Positions 51,001 to 57,354 of a stretch of 64,000 bases of DNA are shown in pieces. Each line of letters opens with the position of its first letter. The stretch's first letter is position 1. Below the pieces are notes generated by a model. The model did no database searches and was not told the origin of the DNA. It saw nothing but the letters and a program-made list of their open reading frames with translations. A program made the translations under genes and the position numbers. This DNA is from Pedobacter alluvionis (lineage in GTDB: Bacteria; Bacteroidota; Bacteroidia; Sphingobacteriales; Sphingobacteriaceae), in contig NZ_RCCK01000012.1 of NCBI RefSeq assembly GCF_003664035.1, forward strand, positions 1-64,000, in the 5' to 3' direction.

Positions 51001-51169
51001 AGAGGCCATAGATCTTGATTTGAGTAAAATCACGGGGAAATTTACCGTAAAAGTGCTCAATACACGAACCGGGAAAGTGCTTAAGGAAGAGAAAATTAAG
51101 GGTGGTGCAATGGTAAAATTGAACAAAGTAGCATCAGGAGATGAAGTTATCATTGTAAATAAAATATAA
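48008..51169 (+). CDS. fusion of a beta-helix domain and a TIM-barrel glycosidase-like domain (DUF6298-like)
   Basis: The 1053-residue protein has a signal peptide ending LSFAQ. Residues about 60-510 form a pectin-lyase-like beta-helix (RIQSAINYVSKLPLGKDGLR, GVVLRGSGMGENGTKIFA, AVNVLETAKRITIEDCKSLT, LFQRLYSEYGYHDFAVGFC). From about 620 the sequence looks like a TIM barrel (VRGNEIVVGNRQDVPWWNGS, KVLDHNYGLWYDRRRDDHER, GNSGVIQLIGAEFTGPLHFV, FPEKAVIYSGDNFDSFGWAI), with a short beta C-terminal domain. I know the group as DUF6298, without an assigned reaction. It may combine lyase-like binding or cleavage with hydrolysis of a pectin side chain. Confidence 0.75.
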   Translation: MPKTNHILKVIQLKTLPILVMALLATNLSFAQKTKPVEPPKPIFKGKDGKMAYTPDADGNRIPDFSYAGYMAGEKAIPNATIKVIVPVSKGDATLRIQSAINYVSKLPLGKDGLRGAVLLEKGTYEVAGILKLSASGVVLRGSGMGENGTKIFATGLDRIGVIRILGQKNKIEEKAISVTDTYVPVNANKITLANTSGLKIGDGILIHRPSTKEWIETLKTVEFGGGESALGWKPGTRDIHWDRKIIAINGNAITFDAPITTALDVKFGGATIAKYAWNGRIAQTGVENLKIESDYHKENSKDEYHRWTAICLENVQDAWVRQVVFEHFAGSAVNVLETAKRITIEDCKSLTPISEIGGERRFTFLTTGQQTLFQRLYSEYGYHDFAVGFCAPGPNVFVQCQSYLPFSFSGAIDSWASGVLFDIVNIDGQALSYLNRGQDGQGAGWSAANSMFWQCSAARVDNYQPPTAQNWAFGTWAQFAGNGYWDMSNEQIQPRSLYYAQLKDRLGNEADKRNFVLPVETEASSSPPVDVALKLTKLAYKPALTVSEYIDAAADRDEIPTDAGSAKSIDKIGLDKVVKPVLEDAMTIKNGWLVRGNEIVVGNRQDVPWWNGSARPYGLKNTKFHVTRFVPGRSGNGLTDDLEEITDSMKNGSVKVLDHNYGLWYDRRRDDHERIRRMDGDVWAPFYELPFARSGQDKAWDGLSKYDITKYNLWYWDRLKQFANLADQKGLVLIHENYFQHNIIEAGAHYADFPWRTANNINNTGFPEPVPYAGDKRIFMAEQFYDITNEHRRAIHKAYIRKCLENFDGNSGVIQLIGAEFTGPLHFVQFWIDIIKEWEKETGKHPIIGLSVTKDVQDAILADPERASVVNLIDIRYWHYQADGTAYAPQGGLSLAPRQHARLLKPKKTSFEEVYHAVSEYKNKFPEKAVIYSGDNFDSFGWAILMAGGSLSNVNEIDKTVLSAASSMKPFLPAGKSAKQYGLENAGKAYILYNSSAEAIDLDLSKITGKFTVKVLNTRTGKVLKEEKIKGGAMVKLNKVASGDEVIIVNKI

Positions 51170-51177
51170 TTGAGTTT

Positions 51178-51306
51178 TGTCATTCTGAGCGCAGCGAAGA
51201 ATCTCCAGGCGATGGAAACAAAACGTTAATAACCATTAAAAATGGATTGAGCAAACATAAGCTGTATACATAATAGGTAAGAGATGCTTCGTACCTCAGC
51301 ATGACA
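51178..51306. repeat. 129-bp MITE-like element
   Basis: Ends TGTCATTCTGAGCGCAGCGA and CTTCGTACCTCAGCATGACA are inverted copies, like those at 47864. The internal sequence differs except near the ends, so the two copies are old or separately arisen. Confidence 0.75.
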
Positions 51307-51365
51307 GCACGTTTTTTATTGCGGGTGTCTACACCCACCAACATTGTAAATATATTAAACTGAAT

Positions 51366-52766
51366 ATGAACCTTAAATTAAAAATATTTCTGCTTGCTGT
51401 GCTTTCTTGCCTTGCTTTTGGCTGTAAGAAAAAGCCTCATTTTGGCGATAAAAGTCTTTTGGTGTCAGAAAACGGACGGTATTTAACCACAGGTGATGGT
51501 AAACCCTTCTTTTGGCTTGGCGATACAGGTTGGTTGCTGTTTGGTCGTTTAACCCGTGAAGAAGCAAATATCTACCTTGAAGACCGTAAACAAAAAGGTT
51601 TTAATGTAATTCAGGTGATGTTATTACATGATGTGCCTTCGAGAAATGTATACCTCGATTCCTCAGTTGTACATGCAGATGTATCAAAGCCGATGCTTAC
51701 ACCAGGCAATAATCTTCAAGACTCTTCGGCCTATGATTATTGGGATCATGTAGATTATATCGTAGATCAGGCAGCAGAAAAGGGACTTTATATGGCCCTG
51801 GTTCCGGTATGGGGTACCAATGTGAAAAATAAAAAAGTGAATAAAACGCAGGCAAAGGCTTATGCTGAGTTTCTGGCAAAACGTTATAAAGACAAATGGA
51901 ACATCATTTGGCTCAATGGTGGCGATATTAAAGGTATTGATGGTGCAGACGTTTGGAATACCATTGGCGAAACCTTAAGGGCAAACGATCCGAATCATCT
52001 AATAACTTTCCATCCCCGGGGCAGAACTGCTTCCTCACAATGGTTTCAAAATGCAAAATGGTGTGATTTTGATATGGTTCAATCTGGTCACCGCCGGTAT
52101 GATCAGGACACCTCTAAAAACGAGAAATTACATTATGGAGAAGACAACTGGAAATATATCGAAGCCGATTATAAATTAAAACCAACCAAACCAACCATTG
52201 ATGGGGAGCCTTCTTATGAAGATATTCCACAAGGTTTGCACGATACCCTCCAGCCACGCTGGACAGCTAGCGATGTAAGAAGATACGGTTATTGGTCGGT
52301 TTTTGCGGGTGCATTTGGTTATACTTATGGTCACAATTCGGTAATGCAGATGTATAAAAAAACAGATTTAAAACCTGCTTATGGTCCGAAAGACCATTGG
52401 ATCACTGCCATTAATGCTCCCGGAGCAAAACAGATGCAATACCTGAAAGATTTAATGCTTTCTCATTCTTATTTCGACCGCATACCCGATCAAACTTTAG
52501 TGGCTGGAAAGAATGGCGAAAAATACGAACGGGTTATTGCGACAAGAGGCGAAGAATTTGCATTGCTTTACACCTATACAGGAAGAAATTTCAGTGTACA
52601 AATGGGCAAAATCGATGGTGATGAAGTAAAAGCATCATGGTTTGATCCAAGAACTGGTAAAAGCACAAAAATAGGAGAATTTGAAAATAAAGGCATTAAG
52701 GAGTTTAACCCACCCGGCGAACCTGCAAATGGTAACGACTGGGTGCTGGTGTTGGAGGAGATATAG
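51366..52766 (+). CDS. GH140-like apiosidase (DUF4038 family), lipoprotein
   Basis: The 466-residue protein has a lipoprotein signal (SCLAFGCKKK). The GH140/DUF4038 barrel shows RYLTTGDGKPFFWLGDTGWL, NVIQVMLLHDVPSRN, the candidate acid/base Asp187 in LNGGDIKG and the candidate nucleophile Glu281 in IDGEPSYEDIP. A C-terminal beta-sandwich follows (LLYTYTGRNFSVQMG, ASWFDPRTGKST). Characterised GH140 enzymes remove apiose from rhamnogalacturonan-II side chains A and B. The family also holds uncharacterised members, so apiose is the best, not the only, choice. Confidence 0.82.
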   Translation: MNLKLKIFLLAVLSCLAFGCKKKPHFGDKSLLVSENGRYLTTGDGKPFFWLGDTGWLLFGRLTREEANIYLEDRKQKGFNVIQVMLLHDVPSRNVYLDSSVVHADVSKPMLTPGNNLQDSSAYDYWDHVDYIVDQAAEKGLYMALVPVWGTNVKNKKVNKTQAKAYAEFLAKRYKDKWNIIWLNGGDIKGIDGADVWNTIGETLRANDPNHLITFHPRGRTASSQWFQNAKWCDFDMVQSGHRRYDQDTSKNEKLHYGEDNWKYIEADYKLKPTKPTIDGEPSYEDIPQGLHDTLQPRWTASDVRRYGYWSVFAGAFGYTYGHNSVMQMYKKTDLKPAYGPKDHWITAINAPGAKQMQYLKDLMLSHSYFDRIPDQTLVAGKNGEKYERVIATRGEEFALLYTYTGRNFSVQMGKIDGDEVKASWFDPRTGKSTKIGEFENKGIKEFNPPGEPANGNDWVLVLEEI

Positions 52767-52792
52767 GAGAAGCGTTTAGGTCTAAACAAAAT

Positions 52793-52874
52793 CGTCATCT
52801 CGAGTGAAGCGCAGCGGAATCGAGAGATCTTTTATAACAAATTAACAGATTTCTCCACTTCGGTCGAAATGACG
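52793..52874. repeat. 82-bp inverted-repeat element
   Basis: It begins CGTCATCTCGAGTGAAG and ends CTTCGGTCGAAATGACG. The arms pair imperfectly. It fills the gap before the propeller gene, whose GTG start lies 28 bp further. Confidence 0.65.
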
Positions 52875-52902
52875 ACCAAACGAAAAAAGAAAATAAAAAA
52901 GA

Positions 52903-53829
52903 GTGTTTAAACCCAATTCCATATCATCATTTCGCTTAGCCATAATTGGCCTGCTGTTTTGTGGATTAACATCCTGTTCAAAACAGGCTTATTTATTTAC
53001 CTCTTTCCACGAGCCGGCAAACGAAGGATTAAGGTTATTATACAGTTATGATGCTTATCACTGGACAGATTTAAATAAAACTTTTTTGAAACCAGCGGTT
53101 GGAACGCAGAAAGTTTTGCGCGATCCATCAATTGCTCAAGGGCCAGACGGCACTTTTCATTTAGTTTGGACCTGCAGCTGGAAAGGCGACAAAGGTTTTG
53201 GTTACGCCAGTTCAAAGGATCTGATCAATTGGAGCGAACAAAAATTCCTTCCGGTAATGGAAAGTGAACCAAAAACAGTTAATGTTTGGGCACCCGAAAT
53301 TTTTTACGATAACGCGAAAAAGGAGTATGTAATTATATGGGCTTCAACCATACCGTTCCGTTTTGCTAAAGGAATAGAAGAGGAGGAAAATAACCATAGA
53401 ATGTATAGCATTACGACAAAAGATTTTATAAGCTTCTCTAAACCGAAATTGTTTCTTGATCCTGGTTTCAGTGTAATCGATGCAGTGATTGTGAAACGGG
53501 CAAGCAAAGATTATGTATTGGTTTTAAAAGACAATACCCGCCCGAACAGAAATTTAAAAGTTGCTTTTGCAAAGGATGCTTTAGGTCCTTACGAAGATGT
53601 TTCGGAGACTTTTAGTCCGAAATTAACGGAGGGACCAACTGTGGTAAAAGTAAAAAATGACTGGCTGATTTATTTCGATGCTTACGGACAAAAGATTTAT
53701 TCAGCTTATAAAACGTCAGATTTTAAGACTTTTAAGGATGTAACAGCATCAATTTCAATCCCCGAAGGACATAAACACGGAACAATTATAAAAGTGAAAA
53801 GAAGAGTGATTGAGGAATTGAAAAAATAG
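52903..53829 (+). CDS. GH43-like five-bladed beta-propeller glycosidase, lipoprotein
   Basis: The frame opens with GTG at 52903; no ATG is available before the signal (IGLLFCGLTSCSKQ, lipobox LTSC). The 308-residue length and repeats fit a 5-bladed propeller as in GH43/GH117/GH62-type proteins: LLYSYDAYHWTDLNKTFLKP, RDPSIAQGPDGTFHLVW with the base Asp, NVWAPEIFYDNAKKEYVIIW, SVIDAVIVKRASKDYVLVLK and LTEGPTVVKVKNDWLIYFDA with the acid Glu. It may release arabinofuranose or a related sugar. Confidence 0.78.
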   Translation: MFKPNSISSFRLAIIGLLFCGLTSCSKQAYLFTSFHEPANEGLRLLYSYDAYHWTDLNKTFLKPAVGTQKVLRDPSIAQGPDGTFHLVWTCSWKGDKGFGYASSKDLINWSEQKFLPVMESEPKTVNVWAPEIFYDNAKKEYVIIWASTIPFRFAKGIEEEENNHRMYSITTKDFISFSKPKLFLDPGFSVIDAVIVKRASKDYVLVLKDNTRPNRNLKVAFAKDALGPYEDVSETFSPKLTEGPTVVKVKNDWLIYFDAYGQKIYSAYKTSDFKTFKDVTASISIPEGHKHGTIIKVKRRVIEELKK

Positions 53830-53847
53830 AAAATAATTAAATACTGC

Positions 53848-53976
53848 TGTCATCCTGAGGCACGAAGGATCTGCAAACGATAGAAAACTGGGCTCTGAAT
53901 ACATTACAACCATTAGTAGTAGGTTAATTTCAGGCAGTGGGAATCGGTTAGAGATTCTTCCTTCGTCAGAATGACA
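53848..53976. repeat. 129-bp MITE-like element, third long copy
   Basis: Ends TGTCATCCTGAGGCACGAAG and CTTCCTTCGTCAGAATGACA are inverted copies; the length equals that of the elements at 47.9 and 51.2 kb. Confidence 0.75.
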
Positions 53977-53992
53977 GATAGGAAAATATGAA

Positions 53993-55825
53993 ATGAAAAT
54001 ATTTAAAATACTTTGTTTAAGCTTACCATTTGCATTTGCGATACCAACTTCGCACGCGCAGGATACGGTGCGCTATACAGGTAAAACTTTGGTTAATGCA
54101 GATTACCATCACGGTCAGCTTTCGCCTGCAATGGGTGTGCATAATATCCAGACTTTCCGTGCCAACCGGGAACACCCGGAACTGGCTGAAAACTTCGGTT
54201 GGACATACAACCATGCACCAATGCTGGCCTATTGGAACAATAAATTTTACATCGAATACCTGAGTGATAAAATTGGCGAAAGCATCCCGCCGGGGCAAAC
54301 TTTATTGCAATCGTCAAAAGATGGCTACACTTGGACCAAGCCAGAGGTTATTTTTCCGGTTTACCGGATTCCCGATGGTACAAGAAAAGAGGGCAGAACT
54401 AATGTTGCAAAAGATTTAGATGCTGTGATGCATCAACGCATGGGATTTTATGTTTCCACTAAAAATGTATTCCTGGTTTTGGGTTTCTATGCGATCAGTT
54501 TCGATGCTAAAGACGATCCGAACGATGGTCACGGAATTGGCAGGGCCGTAAGAGAAATTCAGCCAGACGGAAAGTATGGCCCGATTTATTTTATTCACTA
54601 CAACCCCGGCTACTCCGAGAAAAACACCAAATATCCATTATATACCAAAAGTAAAAGTAAAGCTTTTGTTGGTGCTTGTAATGAGTTATTGTCCAGTAAA
54701 TTAATGACTCAACAATGGAATGAAGAGGCTGATCGGAAAGATCCTTTGATCACATTACAAAAACAGTATAAAGCATTCAGTTATTATCACTTGCCTGATG
54801 GAAGAGTTGTGGGCTTATGGAAAAATGCCTTAACAGCCATTAGCAATGATAATGGCCAAAGCTGGCCAGAAAATGCATCGCGGGCACCCGGTTTTGTGAA
54901 CAGCAATGCCAAAATATGGGGACAAAAAACTTCAGATGGCAATTATGCAACAGTTTATAATCCATCTGAATATCGGTGGCCCCTAGCTATATCAACCAGT
55001 AAAAACGGACTCAATTATACCAACCTTTTACTGGTGCATGGTGAAATTACGCCAATGCGTTATGGAGGTAACTATAAATCGTACGGGCCACAGTATGTTC
55101 GAGGAATTATCGAAGGTAATGGCAAACCTTCCGATGGGAAATTATGGGTAACCTACAGCATGAACAAGGAAGATATCTGGGTTTCTTCAGTTCCGGTACC
55201 CGTTAATGATAAGGCCACACAACATGTAAATGATGATTTTAGTAAAATAACAGCTGATAAGGCACTCGAAATGTGGGACATCTATAGTCCGCTTTGGGCG
55301 CCTGTTAAAGTCGATAATGGATTTTTGGTTTTAAAAGATAAGGATCCATTCGACTATGCCAAAGCTGAAAGATTGTTTCCTGCATCCAGAAAAATTATTG
55401 CTTCGTTTTCGGTTATACCAAAGCAAAATGATTTTGGCTTGCTGGAAATCGAATTGCAGGATGCTAAAGGAACAGCAACTGTGCGCCTGACTTTTGATAC
55501 CGCCGGAACTTTAAGCGCAAAAGCGGGAGCACGGTATAAAAATTTTATGAAATACGAGGCGGGTAAAAGTTACGACATCAAATTAAAATTAGATGCCTTT
55601 ACCCGATTTTACACCATCACCGTAAATGGAAAAAATGTATTAACCAGTCTGGCTTTTCAACCTGTGGCTGATGTTTCCAGAATTGTTTTCCGCACCGGCG
55701 ATGTTCGCCGTTTTTCTGATGTAGATACACCTGCCGATCAAACCTATGATTTGAAAAATGCCGGAGAATCAGAGAAAAAGGAAGCTGTTTATTCGATTAA
55801 GTATTTAAAAACGGAGGGATTTTGA
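53993..55825 (+). CDS. sialidase-like beta-propeller protein with C-terminal jelly roll
   Basis: The 610-residue protein has a signal peptide (MKIFKILCLSLPFAFAIPTS, then HAQ). Residues about 30-420 look like a six-bladed propeller with BNR-type sequences (LLQSSKDGYTWTKPEVIF, ALTAISNDNGQSWPENASR, LAISTSKNGLNYTNLLLVHG). Residues about 430-600 form a concanavalin-like domain (ASFSVIPKQNDFGLLEIELQ). Such propellers occur in GH33, GH143- and GH145-type enzymes and in PL families acting on glycans. The activity is unassigned. Its stop overlaps the start of the next gene by 4 bp. Confidence 0.7.
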   Translation: MKIFKILCLSLPFAFAIPTSHAQDTVRYTGKTLVNADYHHGQLSPAMGVHNIQTFRANREHPELAENFGWTYNHAPMLAYWNNKFYIEYLSDKIGESIPPGQTLLQSSKDGYTWTKPEVIFPVYRIPDGTRKEGRTNVAKDLDAVMHQRMGFYVSTKNVFLVLGFYAISFDAKDDPNDGHGIGRAVREIQPDGKYGPIYFIHYNPGYSEKNTKYPLYTKSKSKAFVGACNELLSSKLMTQQWNEEADRKDPLITLQKQYKAFSYYHLPDGRVVGLWKNALTAISNDNGQSWPENASRAPGFVNSNAKIWGQKTSDGNYATVYNPSEYRWPLAISTSKNGLNYTNLLLVHGEITPMRYGGNYKSYGPQYVRGIIEGNGKPSDGKLWVTYSMNKEDIWVSSVPVPVNDKATQHVNDDFSKITADKALEMWDIYSPLWAPVKVDNGFLVLKDKDPFDYAKAERLFPASRKIIASFSVIPKQNDFGLLEIELQDAKGTATVRLTFDTAGTLSAKAGARYKNFMKYEAGKSYDIKLKLDAFTRFYTITVNGKNVLTSLAFQPVADVSRIVFRTGDVRRFSDVDTPADQTYDLKNAGESEKKEAVYSIKYLKTEGF

Positions 55826-57354
55826 CACAGTTCGCAGTTTTCAGTTTGAAGTTTTCAGTTTTTCCCTGGTTGCGTTTTAAAGCGTTCGTCATTCCGGCCG
55901 CCTCATCGTCATTGCGAGGAGGTACGACGTGGCAATCTTTCTTACTCGTAGCCATTCTTGCTTTATTTTCCTTTTCCGCCAACGCAAAAATCCTCCTGCC
56001 TCAAATTTTATCGAGCAATATGGTTTTGCAGCGCGAAAAACCCATCAATATCTGGGGTTTTGCTTCGCCAGGCGAAAAAGTAGAAGTAAGTTTTGCAGGC
56101 CATAAAAAAGAAGCTATTGCCGATAAAAACGGAAATTGGCTAGTGGTTTTAGCACCATTAAAAACAGCTACAAAACCTCAAATAATGACCATTAGTGGCT
56201 CAAATAAGATCGAACTCACCAATATTCTGATAGGCGAAGTTTGGGTATGCTCAGGTCAATCCAATATGGAATATGCCATGCGCAAACTGGCCAAAATCCC
56301 GAAACTAAAGAATGAAAAACTAGGTTTCCCGTCTGATGAAGTTGCAAAGGCAAAAAACGATCAGATCAGGATTTTCCTGGTTAACCGAAAAACCTTAATT
56401 AAACCTGATTCGATTCATAAAAGCTGGGCATTAGCGCAGGATTCAGCTTTACGTGCTTTTTCAGCTGTCGGTTATTTCTTCGCGAAAGAAATTCAGAATA
56501 AATTAGGTATTCCTGTCGGGATGATCTCTTCGGCCATTCCAGGGAGTGCAATTGAACCGTGGATTTCAGAAAATGCATTTGCACAGGAAGATTACTTCAA
56601 AAACCAAAAAGTAGGAAACGATCCGGGTAAATTTTATCCGACGATGATTGAACCTTTAACACAGTTTAAAATCCGCGGATTTCTTTGGTATCAGGGCGAA
56701 ACCAATTGTTTTCTGAACGAGAAAATCAGCTATGCTTATAAAATGAAAGTATTAATCAATAGCTGGAGGAAAGCCTGGAAAGAAAACGATCTGCCATTTT
56801 ACTATGTTCAGATTGCGCCTTTCAATTATTCCAAAACAAAAGGTAAAGTACCTGTTGATGAAAATACAGAACCTGAATTTTGGGAAGCCCAAACACAATT
56901 GTTGCGGTTGTCAAATACCGGAATGATATCTACAAATGATTTAACCGATTCCAACGAAGATCTGCACCCAACATACAAGTGGGAAGTGGGAAGAAGATTG
57001 GCGCTTTGGGCTTTAGCCGAAACCTATAATCAAAAAAATGATTTCTCTGGACCTGTTTATAAATCAGTGTCATTTAAAAATGGAAAAGCTTTATTGGACT
57101 TCGATTATTTAAAAGCAACTTCGCCTAGTTCGATTACCGGTTTTACCATCGCAGGAAATGACGGGAAATTTGTGAATGCTGATGCGATCGTAAAAGATGG
57201 AAAGCTTATCGTTTCTTCAAAAGAAGTTGAAAGGCCAATGGCTGTGCGCTATAACTGGACGCAAAACCCTTCAGGAAACTTTTATAGCAATGGTTTACCT
57301 GCTTTGCCTTTCCGTACCGATAATCCCTTAATTAAAACTTTTAAAACCAATTAA
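55822..57354 (+). CDS. SASA-type esterase (sialate O-acetylesterase family); start uncertain
   Basis: The frame opens at TTG 55822, overlapping the previous stop, but its first 30-odd codons run through repetitive DNA (GTTTTCAGTTT copies and a GTCATTGCGAGG element). A TTG at 55912 would leave a good signal peptide (WQSFLLVAILALFSFSANA). The SGNH hydrolase features are IGEVWVCSGQSNMEYAM (Ser nucleophile), SSAIPGSAIEPW, GFLWYQGETNCFLNEK and TDSNEDLHPTYKWEVGRRLA (Asp/His). It removes acetyl groups from sugars; RG-II and other pectins are acetylated. It is coupled to the GH2 gene by a 1-bp overlap. Confidence 0.87.
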   Translation: MTQFAVFSLKFSVFPWLRFKAFVIPAASSSLRGGTTWQSFLLVAILALFSFSANAKILLPQILSSNMVLQREKPINIWGFASPGEKVEVSFAGHKKEAIADKNGNWLVVLAPLKTATKPQIMTISGSNKIELTNILIGEVWVCSGQSNMEYAMRKLAKIPKLKNEKLGFPSDEVAKAKNDQIRIFLVNRKTLIKPDSIHKSWALAQDSALRAFSAVGYFFAKEIQNKLGIPVGMISSAIPGSAIEPWISENAFAQEDYFKNQKVGNDPGKFYPTMIEPLTQFKIRGFLWYQGETNCFLNEKISYAYKMKVLINSWRKAWKENDLPFYYVQIAPFNYSKTKGKVPVDENTEPEFWEAQTQLLRLSNTGMISTNDLTDSNEDLHPTYKWEVGRRLALWALAETYNQKNDFSGPVYKSVSFKNGKALLDFDYLKATSPSSITGFTIAGNDGKFVNADAIVKDGKLIVSSKEVERPMAVRYNWTQNPSGNFYSNGLPALPFRTDNPLIKTFKTN

